From the NCBI GenBank assembly GCA_020721025.1, contig DYNO01000051.1:1-10514 (forward strand): 10,514 nucleotides of DNA, in the 5' to 3' direction. Positions 1 to 7,697 of the stretch are shown here, in pieces (positions within the stretch are counted from its first letter, which is position 1; every line of letters begins with the position of its first letter). Under the pieces are notes generated by a model that was given only the letters and a program-made list of their open reading frames with translations, did no database searches and was not told the origin of the DNA. A program made the translations under genes and the position numbers. The DNA is from Thiomargarita sp. (GTDB lineage Bacteria > Pseudomonadota > Gammaproteobacteria > Beggiatoales > Beggiatoaceae).

Positions 1-221
1 AATCAAAAAGTGGAGTTTCTGAATTTTTAGCTTGGCTTTCGCATAACCATTCGATTCTCTCACTTTTCGAGATAAACTTCTTTGTAACTTCCGCAACTTA
101 CGCAGATTCTTTCGCAACTTTGTAAATATTTTGCTCTGTCTTGTTTAAATCGGGTGTCACTTGATTTTTAAGATACTTCACAAGATGACACCCTACTATC
201 CAAACTTAAAAAAGAATAAAA
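1..221. other. Non-coding left edge, downstream of ycjF
   Basis: This AT-rich stretch follows the stop of the YcjF-like gene. One + strand frame is open from the window edge to a TAA at 122-124 (about 40 codons). Its composition (rich in S, F, L, T) is not convincingly coding and it has no recognisable motif; it could be the tail of a gene that begins outside the window. The octamer CGCAACTT occurs at 92-99 and 113-120. A strong inverted repeat lies at 152-193 and is listed separately. No RNA gene was seen. Confidence 0.5.
152..193. repeat. Inverted repeat, possible weak bidirectional terminator
   Basis: The left arm GGGTGTCACTTG (152-163) pairs with the right arm CAAGATGACACCC (181-193) through 12 base pairs with one bulged A, leaving a 17-nt loop. 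It sits 29 bp beyond the ycjF stop, where a terminator would be expected. Neither strand carries a clear T-run after the stem: the - strand continues GATTTAAAC. It is therefore not a canonical intrinsic terminator. An RNA-stability hairpin or a remnant of a small mobile repeat are alternatives. Confidence 0.4.
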
Positions 222-1337
222 TCAAGCCATCTTTCGCAATTCTTCTCTTTTATTATTGTCAAAGGTTTTTTTCAACGAAGTGACGATTTCCCGCCGAATG
301 TCTTTTAAGCGCGGCTTTTCATCTTCAGTAAACGGCAACGGGCGACAGGCTTGCATTGCGTACAATCCCACTCGCGCCGTCATCACGCCACTGCCCACCC
401 CTTGCATTGCCTGAGCAGATAACATCGAAAGCATTGATCCACCGAGAATTTCTGCCATACTGTCCGCCATCATTTCACTGACATCGGCATAGATCAAATT
501 TTGCAAAACCGCCCCAAATAAACTCATCGACGCTAAAAAGCTGGGACGACCACCATAAAGTTTTGCAATATCTTGAATTAAAATCAAATTTCGCCACAGA
601 GTTAGCAAACTATCCAATAACGCAATCTGGCTGATCATCACTAATAACGCTGTTTCTTTGGAACGTTTTGCCACCAACCGATGCGCTTGCTGATCGATTT
701 CTTTCAATACCTGAGTTGAATAAAGATGGCAGACATCGCGATCATGATGGCTATCGTTCAAAATCACATAAAATCGATCCAGATGTACTTTTACATCAGG
801 GCGTTGCACATAAAGTTGCGTCATTTTATTGACGTATTTCAGCGCGTTACCATAACCATTTGTTTCAATTAACAAACGTCCTTCTTCTTGCAACTGTGAT
901 ACGGCGCGTAATGAGATAATATCTTGATAATTACGCCAAATAATCATGACCAACGCGGACAGAATCGAACCGACCAAGATGAAAAAAATCCCCCCCAACA
1001 ACCAACTGTGCTCAAATTGTTGCGCTACAAATAAATAAGCATTTTCCAACGTCATGAAAATCAACAGTAATCCTAACAATCCCAGCAACCACAACCATAT
1101 TGCAGATTCGGACGGCTTGGTCAGCGGAATTTCATTATCCATAGCGGATTGATTGGAAAGCGTTTCCTCCGGTTCTGGTTCGTGGGCTAAAAGTAACGCA
1201 TTGGTTTTTAACGTAATTTCTGGCGGCAAAATCACTGGCGGAGTATAAGTTAGAGTGACAATCGCTTCTTCTTCCGCAATACTTTCCACTTCATTTAAAT
1301 CGAAATAAACGGGTGCTTTCCACATCTTAGTAGTCAT
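222..1337 (-). CDS. ycjF: YcjF-like DUF697 inner-membrane protein (UPF0283/TIGR01620)
   Basis: This 371-residue protein is close in length to E. coli YcjF (about 353). The N-terminal 75 residues are acidic and proline-rich, without a signal peptide. Two hydrophobic segments follow (about 79-98 and 112-134), then a long mostly helical region. The C-terminal DUF697 part (about 245-335) carries the family-typical stretches LWRNLILIQDIAKLYGG (247-263) and TARVGLYAMQACRPLPF (320-336). The family is associated with the inner membrane and with YcjX in envelope stress, but its biochemical role is not established. The ATG shares TAATG with the ycjX stop, and AGGAGA (1347-1352) lies 9 nt upstream, so translation is probably coupled to ycjX. 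It is the last gene of the - strand run. Confidence 0.88.
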   Translation of the reverse strand: MTTKMWKAPVYFDLNEVESIAEEEAIVTLTYTPPVILPPEITLKTNALLLAHEPEPEETLSNQSAMDNEIPLTKPSESAIWLWLLGLLGLLLIFMTLENAYLFVAQQFEHSWLLGGIFFILVGSILSALVMIIWRNYQDIISLRAVSQLQEEGRLLIETNGYGNALKYVNKMTQLYVQRPDVKVHLDRFYVILNDSHHDRDVCHLYSTQVLKEIDQQAHRLVAKRSKETALLVMISQIALLDSLLTLWRNLILIQDIAKLYGGRPSFLASMSLFGAVLQNLIYADVSEMMADSMAEILGGSMLSMLSAQAMQGVGSGVMTARVGLYAMQACRPLPFTEDEKPRLKDIRREIVTSLKKTFDNNKREELRKMA

Positions 1338-2734
1338 TAAAACTTGTCTCCTAGCAAAAATTCGAGCGCGCGGTCAAGGCGAATATGAGGCAACCCACGT
1401 CCATTGGCATGGCTGAGGCGCGGGGGCTTAAACTCCAGAAAATGAAAGCGTCCCTCTACCCATTCTTCAGGAAGCGGAATATCCACCGGAACTTCGCCAG
1501 GAAACAAGGCGATAGGTTGTTCAGACTCCAGTGGCACCCCCTTGATGCAGGAAATTTTCTGTCCCTGAAAGTTGGTATAAGCCGCTTGCGTACATTTTAC
1601 GGATGCTAACGCCAAGGTTGCTGTTTTCACCCCTTCAAATTTTACATTATTTTGGGCTTGAGCCAACATCTGTTCGATAAATCGTTCTAAATTAGGAAGT
1701 TGGTTTGGTGTAACGTGATCAGCCTTGGTCGCTGCAAAAAGTAGTTTATCAATTTTTAATCCAAATAGCTTGTTTAACAGCCCTGATTTACCATAAGTAA
1801 AACTTTTGAGCACCAAATCAAGCGCGTCTCGCATGTCAGCAAAGGAGGCGTAACCGGTATTAAATGAGCGCAATACGTCCGCTAACACAATTTGACGGTC
1901 AAAACTTGAAAAATGCTCCACATAAAACTTTTTAACGACTTGTTCTTTATAGGCTTCATAGCGTTTCTTCAGCACAGCATAAAAGCTATTTTCTTTAATT
2001 TCACTCGACGGCAGGGTAAATATGGGGCAAAATTCTAAAATTGGTGCTCCTTTTAATTCCCCCGGCATGGTGAAATGCCCCGGTTGCAGTAAACTCAAGC
2101 CATATTGCGGACTTTTGCATTGATAGAGAAATTCGGTATATAGGGCACTGGCTTGACGTAAAATAGTATCATTTGCCGGCTCACTTAAGTCGAATGTTGC
2201 AATAAATTCCCGCCAAGGTTGCGATAACGTGAGGCGCGGCTCTTTGTCGCAGAGTTTAGCAATTTGCTGTGACCACGCTTCAAAATTTAATTCCAACAAG
2301 GGCAAATCGAGCAACCATTCACCGGGATAATCAATAATATCTAAAAATAGCGTGTTGACCGGCGAAATGCGTTTTAACAAGCTATTTTCAACTTTATAGC
2401 GAATGGCGAGACGTATCTCACTGATTCCCTTGGTCGGTTCTGACCACGTTGGCGGGTTGTCGTACAATTTTTCAATTGCCACATCATAACGAAATGCGGG
2501 AATGTGCAGATCGGGTTGCGACATTAATTTCACGCCCTGTACTCGCCCACTGCTGACCACGCTAAAATAGGGTAAATGAGGATTTTCAATGCCTTGCAAC
2601 AGTTGATGCACTAAGGACGTGATAAACACGGTTTTGCCACTGCGACTCAAGCCCGTGACCGCTAATTTCACCTGCCGATCAAGGGTGCGATTCAAGCGTT
2701 CTTCTAAATTGTGTGGTAACCACGATAATGACAA
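1337..2734 (-). CDS. ycjX: YcjX-like P-loop GTPase-type protein (DUF463)
   Basis: This 465-residue protein has full family length. It carries a Walker A motif GLSRSGKT at 28-35, a DxxG-type switch motif DYPG at 135-138 and a TKAD base-recognition-like motif at 336-339. The family-typical segment QIVLADVLRSFNTG lies at 281-294. These place it in the COG3106/YcjX family of nucleotide-binding proteins, which in enterobacteria are stress-induced and encoded with YcjF; the cellular substrate is unknown. The start is a TTG (2732-2734), supported by AAGGAG at 2743-2748 with 8-nt spacing and by the N-terminus MSLSWLPHNLEERLNRTLD, which reads straight into the family domain. It lies 29 bp after the rloB stop and overlaps ycjF by one base. 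Confidence 0.92.
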   Translation of the reverse strand: MSLSWLPHNLEERLNRTLDRQVKLAVTGLSRSGKTVFITSLVHQLLQGIENPHLPYFSVVSSGRVQGVKLMSQPDLHIPAFRYDVAIEKLYDNPPTWSEPTKGISEIRLAIRYKVENSLLKRISPVNTLFLDIIDYPGEWLLDLPLLELNFEAWSQQIAKLCDKEPRLTLSQPWREFIATFDLSEPANDTILRQASALYTEFLYQCKSPQYGLSLLQPGHFTMPGELKGAPILEFCPIFTLPSSEIKENSFYAVLKKRYEAYKEQVVKKFYVEHFSSFDRQIVLADVLRSFNTGYASFADMRDALDLVLKSFTYGKSGLLNKLFGLKIDKLLFAATKADHVTPNQLPNLERFIEQMLAQAQNNVKFEGVKTATLALASVKCTQAAYTNFQGQKISCIKGVPLESEQPIALFPGEVPVDIPLPEEWVEGRFHFLEFKPPRLSHANGRGLPHIRLDRALEFLLGDKF

Positions 2735-2742
2735 CTGATTTA

Positions 2743-2748
2743 CTCCTT
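2743..2748 (-). promoter_or_regulatory. Shine-Dalgarno supporting the TTG start of ycjX
   Basis: AAGGAG on the - strand lies 8 nt before the TTG. It is the only strong ribosome-binding site in the 29-bp gap after rloB and decides the ycjX start. Confidence 0.7.
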
Positions 2749-2763
2749 GAAAATTTGAATAAT

Positions 2764-3423
2764 TTATAGCTTTAACTCGCTGGCAAACTTATCTATTGCA
2801 TCAAGTAGCTCATAAATATTTGTGTAAGGATTCCATTGATAAGGTTTCAGCCACGCCGGGTCTGCGTCTTTTTGAGTGCGTTGGTTCATGCGTTCTGCAC
2901 GCTTTCTTGCTTGATCAATCTCTATTTTCTTAAAAATTTCAAATAATTGCTTATCCGCTTTATCATAATCAGTTAAACCACGTTTTTTACATTCTTCCTG
3001 TAACTGACTGTGAGCTCTCAAATCTGCGTAATCATTATAAGGTTTAACAGTCTCTTGAAAATGTAATAACAACCAAACTTCAATGCAAACGTTTGAAATA
3101 GCGATAGAAATATTTTTAGGTTCAGCCCGATCATAGGCGATTTTGTGAAGTTTATCAGAATATTTTTGTTCGGATTCACGATCATATACCACCCAAAATA
3201 AGTCACCTTTTGGACATTTCTTTTTGCACTCAATAGCTTCAGTTACCAACTCTTTCGGAGTATTTTTATTGGTCTCCTCTATCTTGATAACCTTCAAGCG
3301 GCGGTTTCCCGAATAAAATTTGTTGATATAACCTTCAAGATAATATTCTTCAGTTTCTCCTTCGCAGTAGATATGGAAAACGGGTTTAACATCCTTGTTG
3401 GAGTTACTACGTTTTTTCGGCAT
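2764..3423 (-). CDS. rloB: RloB-like protein (TOPRIM-like putative effector of an ATPase/nuclease defence pair)
   Basis: The product is 219 residues from the ATG at 3421-3423. This start was preferred over an in-frame upstream extension because AGAGGA lies 5 nt before it and the upstream part overlaps rloA. Near the N-terminus FHIYCEGETEEYYLEGY (16-32) matches the RloB/TOPRIM-like opening with a conserved Glu (E21). WVVYDRES (77-84) holds the acidic D81 and E83. SNVCIEVWLLLHF (110-122) corresponds to the family SNPxFExWLLLHF block, with V and I replacing P and F. NPYTNIYELLDAI (198-210) is the C-terminal family signature. RloB was named in restriction-modification loci of Campylobacter, and the related AbiL pair is an abortive-infection system. 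Nuclease activity here is inferred. Its ORF begins inside the end of the ATPase gene, so the two are translationally coupled. Confidence 0.85.
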   Translation of the reverse strand: MPKKRSNSNKDVKPVFHIYCEGETEEYYLEGYINKFYSGNRRLKVIKIEETNKNTPKELVTEAIECKKKCPKGDLFWVVYDRESEQKYSDKLHKIAYDRAEPKNISIAISNVCIEVWLLLHFQETVKPYNDYADLRAHSQLQEECKKRGLTDYDKADKQLFEIFKKIEIDQARKRAERMNQRTQKDADPAWLKPYQWNPYTNIYELLDAIDKFASELKL

Positions 3424-4717
3424 GTTCGTCCTCTGGAGTATTGAATAATTCGACGATACCTTGATAATTAATATTGGGAATCGCACCGAAACGACCTTCT
3501 GCATACCATTGATTAAATGGACTTTGTGGCTTCACCTTCTTTTTATCAAAATCATCAAGCGAATAAAACTTCGTTGCCCCCTGTTGTTTTTCAGTGAACC
3601 AAATTTGATCACGTCGCAACAACTCCGGAGTCATCAAGTTAATATTATGCGTTGAAAAAATCAGTTGTGCATTATGTTTGTTGACACGCGGGTCGTTGAA
3701 TAACTTGATAATCAATTCCGCCATAAATGGGTGCATTCTGCTTTCTAACTCGTCCATAATCAACACCTGACCTGCTGTCAATATGCTGATGAGTACCGGA
3801 ACAAGAAAAAAGAACCTGCGTGTCCCGTCCGATTCTTGCTGGAGTTCAAATGGGCGATGATTTCCGATTTCTGTTTGATGCGAGAAAAGAATTTTGTATT
3901 TTTCATGCTGCAAGAAACGCCGTTTGAATTCTTCAGGTATTCCATGAGGCAACCACAATTGAACAGGTTCAAGATTTTCTCTCTCCTGAATAATTACCTT
4001 TGAGATTCCAGTGTCCACCGCTGATAATATGCCTTCAACCTGCTTAACAATTTCATCCTTTTCAAACCAATTCAGTTGTATAGTCGTCCCATTTGGATCA
4101 ATAAAACCTAGATCACTTCTGAAGAAATTATAAACTTCTCGAATCATTGGAGGTGCGTCGGCACTGTTACCCGCTTTTGATAAATAAGCATTATTTTCAA
4201 AAAATGGCAGGCGTTTCTTGCCGCCTTTGTACAAACTTCCAAAACGGATGGTTTCCCAAGTATCGTCTATCGTGCGATTGAATATCATTGCCCGTTGCGT
4301 TGTTGGATAAAAAAACAAACTTTCCTCAACGATTTTCTGAGCCGTAAATGCCACAGAATAGCGATAACGCAATGATTTATTTTCTATATCTGGTACAAAA
4401 AACTCAATTTCAAAACAAGTTGGCGCAACTTGATTACTTTCTGAAAGTAAATAAGGTTCATACGCAATTGCATTTCCTTCTTTTAAATCTCCAGAATTAA
4501 CTACAATATATTGTAACGCTCTGAAAGCTAGTAATAAATTTGATTTGCCCGACGCATTTGCTCCATAAATCCCCGCAGACTTTAGTACACCAATTTTATC
4601 ACCCGCGGGATAACTGACATTTTCTGACAAATGCGTTCCGGCGGTTTCCACATAAAGACTAAAAATTTGCTCATCTTGAATGGAACGAAAATTAGTGACA
4701 GTAAAATCGACAATCAT
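3407..4717 (-). CDS. rloA: RloA-like AAA/ABC-type ATPase (COG1106), partner of RloB
   Basis: This 436-residue protein begins MIVDFTVTNFRSI, the usual opening of SMC/OLD-like AAA_15/AAA_21 ATPases. Walker A GANASGKS is at 52-59. The ABC-type signature QESDGTRRF is at 294-302. Walker B VLIMDELE is at 318-325, and STHN with the switch His357 is at 355-358. The C-terminal WYAEGRFGAIP (404-414) resembles the family's GRFGxIP tail. The middle (about 85-290) is a variable insertion typical of these sensors. It probably forms a complex with RloB and controls it, as in other ATPase/TOPRIM anti-phage pairs; the trigger is unknown. A promoter-like sequence lies upstream, and only a weak GAGA precedes the ATG. 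It overlaps rloB by 17 bp. No mobile-element genes flank the pair. Confidence 0.87.
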   Translation of the reverse strand: MIVDFTVTNFRSIQDEQIFSLYVETAGTHLSENVSYPAGDKIGVLKSAGIYGANASGKSNLLLAFRALQYIVVNSGDLKEGNAIAYEPYLLSESNQVAPTCFEIEFFVPDIENKSLRYRYSVAFTAQKIVEESLFFYPTTQRAMIFNRTIDDTWETIRFGSLYKGGKKRLPFFENNAYLSKAGNSADAPPMIREVYNFFRSDLGFIDPNGTTIQLNWFEKDEIVKQVEGILSAVDTGISKVIIQERENLEPVQLWLPHGIPEEFKRRFLQHEKYKILFSHQTEIGNHRPFELQQESDGTRRFFFLVPVLISILTAGQVLIMDELESRMHPFMAELIIKLFNDPRVNKHNAQLIFSTHNINLMTPELLRRDQIWFTEKQQGATKFYSLDDFDKKKVKPQSPFNQWYAEGRFGAIPNINYQGIVELFNTPEDEHAEKT

Positions 4718-4762
4718 GATATGCGTCTCGTATTTTGGCTATTTTTGCTTAAATTTCGTCAA

Positions 4763-4791
4763 AGACTAACATTTCAATAGATAGATGTCAA
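4763..4791 (-). promoter_or_regulatory. Candidate sigma70 promoter for rloAB
   Basis: On the - strand a perfect -35 box TTGACA (4786-4791) is followed after exactly 17 bp by TAGTCT (4763-4768), a 3/6 match to TATAAT. It lies about 50 bp before the rloA ATG, in the AT-rich 153-bp gap after tsaD. The weak -10 box makes this tentative. Confidence 0.3.
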
Positions 4792-4870
4792 TTTTAAACA
4801 AACTACGGGAACAATTTTTAGATTGAACTTAAATTTTGTAATTAACGGTCAATGACAAATAATTTATTGA

Positions 4871-5881
4871 TTAATTTAAACTTTCCATTGACCAACGTGG
4901 TTGAACGTTAAAACTCAAAGGTTCTTGGAAACCTGCTTTTAAACGCACATAGCCCGTGTACGCAATCATCGCTCCATTATCCGTGCAAAATATCGGACGC
5001 GGATAAAAAACTTGAATATTCAACTCGTTGGCTAATTGTTGCAACCGAGTGCGTAGCCACTGATTCGCGCCCACCCCGCCGGCAATCACCAAAGTTTTCA
5101 AGCCCGTTTGCTGCAATGCCCGCTGTGCCTTGATTAACAACGTATCAATCACCGCCTCTTCAAAAGCCAATGCAATATCCGCACGAGTTTGTTCATCTTG
5201 AATCGTTTGCGCCTGCCAAGTGGTTAAGACTTGGGTCTTCAAGCCACTGAAACTCAAGTCTAAACCGGGACGCTGCGTCATTGGGCGAGAAAAAGTAAAA
5301 CGTCCAGATTTACCCTGTTGCGCCACCCGAGCAATTGCCGGTCCACCGGGATAACCTAAACCAAGCAATTTTGCAACTTTATCAAAGGCTTCCCCCGCGG
5401 CATCATCAATAGATTCTCCCAGCAGACGATAGCGACCAATGGCTTGAACTTCAATCAGTTGTGTGTGTCCGCCCGACACCAATAATGCTAAAAAAGGAAA
5501 CGTTGGCGCGGGATTTTCCAACATGGGCGCAAGTAAATGACCTTCCATGTGATGCACACCAATCGCAGGGACTCGCCACGCCCACGCCAAACTGCGCCCC
5601 GTTGCCGCCCCGACCAATAACGCACCCACCAATCCCGGACCGGCAGTGTAAGCCACACCTGTAATTTCATGAGGTTGCGTGTTTGCTGCATGCAGCACTT
5701 CCTTGATTAATGGCAATAATTTACGCACATGATCCCGCGATGCCAATTCTGGCACGACTCCTCCGTATTTTGCATGTAGTGCAATTTGACTATACAAAGT
5801 GTGCGCGAGTAAGCCCTGCGTTTCATCGTAAATTGCCACCGCTGTTTCGTCACAAGAAGTTTCTATCCCTAATATTCGCAT
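4871..5881 (-). CDS. tsaD: tRNA N6-adenosine threonylcarbamoyltransferase TsaD
   Basis: The 336-residue product from the ATG at 5879-5881 begins MRILGIETSCDETAVA, matching the usual TsaD N-terminus (E. coli length 337). Metal-binding HMEGH is at 111-115, with the third ligand Asp at 301 in CTDNGAMIAYTG. Nucleotide-binding LLVSGGHTQL (133-142), FDKVAKLLGLGYPGG (166-180) and LVIAGGVGAN (264-273) are all present. With TsaB, TsaE and TsaC it transfers the threonylcarbamoyl group to A37 of ANN-decoding tRNAs in the cytosol. The frame stays open upstream to TTG/ATG at 5923/5920, and ATG at 5887 is another option. None has a good ribosome-binding site, so the start rests on homology. It follows the V-ATPase C gene by about 47 bp. 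No essential residue is missing. Confidence 0.96.
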   Translation of the reverse strand: MRILGIETSCDETAVAIYDETQGLLAHTLYSQIALHAKYGGVVPELASRDHVRKLLPLIKEVLHAANTQPHEITGVAYTAGPGLVGALLVGAATGRSLAWAWRVPAIGVHHMEGHLLAPMLENPAPTFPFLALLVSGGHTQLIEVQAIGRYRLLGESIDDAAGEAFDKVAKLLGLGYPGGPAIARVAQQGKSGRFTFSRPMTQRPGLDLSFSGLKTQVLTTWQAQTIQDEQTRADIALAFEEAVIDTLLIKAQRALQQTGLKTLVIAGGVGANQWLRTRLQQLANELNIQVFYPRPIFCTDNGAMIAYTGYVRLKAGFQEPLSFNVQPRWSMESLN

Positions 5882-5928
5882 TGTCATCGTAACCACGTCG
5901 CAAAATTTAATTTTCGTCATCAACCAAT

Positions 5929-6948
5929 TTAGGCGAAATCCATTGTTTGTAAAATCATTTCAGGAGGCAATTGTAACTGTTTTCCTTTGATAATTGCCAA
6001 TACTCGCCGCATTTCCAACTCTCGCAATAAAATATAAGCAAACGCTTTTGCCAGAGTAAAATTTTGCCGTCGCAATATCATTGCAGTACAATGTTCTATC
6101 GCCCGATTCAACTGTTGTTCAATTTCAAAAATGGTGCTCGCATCTCCGATTAATAATTGAATAGATTCAGGGAGTTGAGAAATTGCATCTGCTAAATTCG
6201 ACAGTTCAGCCAAATTTTGCAACTGATGCCGCGAAATACCATAATTTGACGGAATGAGCAGATAATAAGTTTCCGCTGCCGATAAATTGTAGGTGAAGCG
6301 GTAACGAAGCAACCATAACAAATTGAATTTATTCAACAATAAAACAAGCAAGGGTAACAAATACTCCCGTTGCATTGCGGGCAAAGCCTCCATCTGTCGC
6401 GTCAAGCCTTGCAAGTAATAACGATCAATCGCGGCATCTAACGCATAAAGTTGTTGTTGCTGCTCAAAAGCACGTCTTGCCTGACGCGCCAGAGTGATAT
6501 AGGGCGTGTTATCTAATTGACGTAACAACTCATTTACATCTTCAGCCCGTATCAACTGCTCGAATGGTAAACTTGCCAAATTGCCCAACGAGTTCATTTG
6601 TTTACTGATTGATTCTGCTGATAATCCGGTTAATTTACCGCGCACAATAACTTTCAGATTACTGATTTCTGCTCGATGCAGCCAGTAAAGCAAGAATTCC
6701 CGCGCTTTTCCTACTAAGGGTCGAATTAATACACTGAATTCATTAATTAAATGATTAAACCACAGTTGTTCGATCCGCGCCAAATCTAAATGGGGATCGT
6801 TGATGATCTCATCTAAATGACTGGAATCAAGATGTAGCTGTCCCAAAGGTTGTTGCAGCAACTCCTTGAATTTTTCGTTAGAAATCAGGCGCGGTGCGAG
6901 TGCAGAAACCCGCGCATTGAGATAGGCATATTCCGTTATCATACTCAT
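5929..6948 (-). CDS. V/A-type ATPase subunit C (AC39/d-like)
   Basis: This 339-residue, almost entirely helical protein has the usual length of subunit C in bacterial and archaeal V/A-ATPases (roughly 320-390). EYAYLNARVSAL (6-17) matches the common opening. RAEISNLKVIVRGKLTG (92-108) is the internal repeat typical of the family, and its C-terminal counterpart is LLRELEMRRVLAIIKGKQL (307-325). Subunit C is the funnel-shaped central connector between the rotor shaft (D/F) and the membrane ring. The ATG overlaps the stop of the preceding gene as ATGA, so translation is coupled. The family call is by recognition of the sequence pattern. The catalytic A/B subunits and membrane subunits I and K are not in the window. 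Confidence 0.8.
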   Translation of the reverse strand: MSMITEYAYLNARVSALAPRLISNEKFKELLQQPLGQLHLDSSHLDEIINDPHLDLARIEQLWFNHLINEFSVLIRPLVGKAREFLLYWLHRAEISNLKVIVRGKLTGLSAESISKQMNSLGNLASLPFEQLIRAEDVNELLRQLDNTPYITLARQARRAFEQQQQLYALDAAIDRYYLQGLTRQMEALPAMQREYLLPLLVLLLNKFNLLWLLRYRFTYNLSAAETYYLLIPSNYGISRHQLQNLAELSNLADAISQLPESIQLLIGDASTIFEIEQQLNRAIEHCTAMILRRQNFTLAKAFAYILLRELEMRRVLAIIKGKQLQLPPEMILQTMDFA

Positions 6949-7268
6949 GGATTTTTGCCCAAGTTCATGAATAATTGCAGGGCAGCATCCAAAGCTTTGT
7001 CATGGTTTTCTTTCGCTAACTGATTTAAATGACTTTTTTTCTCAGTATAACGTTTTTGTAATTCAGCAATGCTTTGAGTGGCATGCAATTCAGCTTTTTG
7101 CAAAAAATTTGCTTTTAATTCGGGGAGTTGTGACTTAAATTGCCGTTCCGCTTGTTGGGTATCGAGCAGCGTTTGATGTACCGTTGCCTCACGTTGGGAC
7201 TGGGAATTTGCCACCATTTTTTCTGCACTTATTTCAACTTCGAGTAAGCGTTTTAAAATATCTTCCAC
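6945..7268 (-). CDS. Probable V/A-type ATPase peripheral-stalk subunit (G/H)
   Basis: This 107-residue protein is highly charged, rich in Glu, Lys, Gln and Ala, and predicted to form one long coiled coil (about 5-100) without a membrane segment. Length, composition and the opening EDILKRLLEVEISAEKMV (2-19) resemble subunit G/H of V/A-ATPases, which pairs with subunit E in the peripheral stator stalk. The position directly before subunit C, with a 4-bp overlap, is the best support; coiled coils alone are weak evidence. The start is GTG at 7266-7268, with AAGGAG (7276-7281) 7 nt upstream. The nearby ATG at 7271-7273 is in another frame and ends after six codons. Confidence 0.68.
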   Translation of the reverse strand: MEDILKRLLEVEISAEKMVANSQSQREATVHQTLLDTQQAERQFKSQLPELKANFLQKAELHATQSIAELQKRYTEKKSHLNQLAKENHDKALDAALQLFMNLGKNP

Positions 7269-7275
7269 CGCATAA

Positions 7276-7281
7276 CTCCTT
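7276..7281 (-). promoter_or_regulatory. Shine-Dalgarno supporting a GTG start of the ATPase G/H gene
   Basis: AAGGAG on the - strand lies 7 nt before the GTG at 7266-7268. No in-frame ATG gives a better placed start. Confidence 0.65.
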
Positions 7282-7334
7282 GATGTATTTGAAAATTAAA
7301 CGGCTTTGTTCTTGTTCATGCTTTTTGAGGTGGG

Positions 7335-7697
7335 TTAAAATTGTCCAAGGCGTAACATCACCAAGGTACAACCTCGAATCACTTCAATCAGTTGGGCTTG
7401 AGCCGCGGCTTCCAATTCGTCATTTTCCGCGCCCGGATTCATGATAATACGTTTGGGGTGCAATTGTAAAATTTCGTTTTGCAGTTGCGCCAATTTATCC
7501 GTCCCGACATATAACGTTAAAGTATGAATTTCAGTGGGCACAGTTGCCAGATTTTGATAGCATTTTTGCCCGTGAATTTGTTCGGCTGTGGGATGAATCG
7601 GAAAAACCGTGTGTCCACGTTGGGCGAGTTTAAAAACTGCCTTGTTCGAGTAGCGGTCTTCTTTTGGTGACGCGCCGAGCACTGCGACGGTGTACAT
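7335..7697 (-). CDS. CoA-binding-domain protein (CoA_binding_2, YccU-like, COG1832)
   Basis: This 120-residue single-domain Rossmann-fold protein has the family length (about 120-140). The N-terminal nucleotide-binding loop VAVLGASPKEDRYSNKA (4-20) is followed by RGHTVFPIHPT (27-37). PGAEN (88-92) and RGCTLVMLRL (108-117, Cys110) are the C-terminal family motifs. Members bind CoA in structures, but no reaction is assigned. AGGAAA lies 5 nt before the ATG. It sits 85 bp after hscB and 66 bp before the ATPase G/H gene with no obvious terminator, so it may be co-transcribed with either; no functional link is apparent. Confidence 0.85.
   Translation of the reverse strand: MYTVAVLGASPKEDRYSNKAVFKLAQRGHTVFPIHPTAEQIHGQKCYQNLATVPTEIHTLTLYVGTDKLAQLQNEILQLHPKRIIMNPGAENDELEAAAQAQLIEVIRGCTLVMLRLGQF

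Noticed and set aside
3..124. Open frame of about 40 codons running in from the left edge on the + strand
   Set aside because: Too short, unusual composition and no recognisable motif. It could be a gene tail but cannot be supported from this window.
2764..3504. Longer 246-residue version of the RloB-like protein
   Set aside because: The 27 extra N-terminal residues overlap the rloA coding region and lack family similarity. The ATG at 3423 has a good Shine-Dalgarno.
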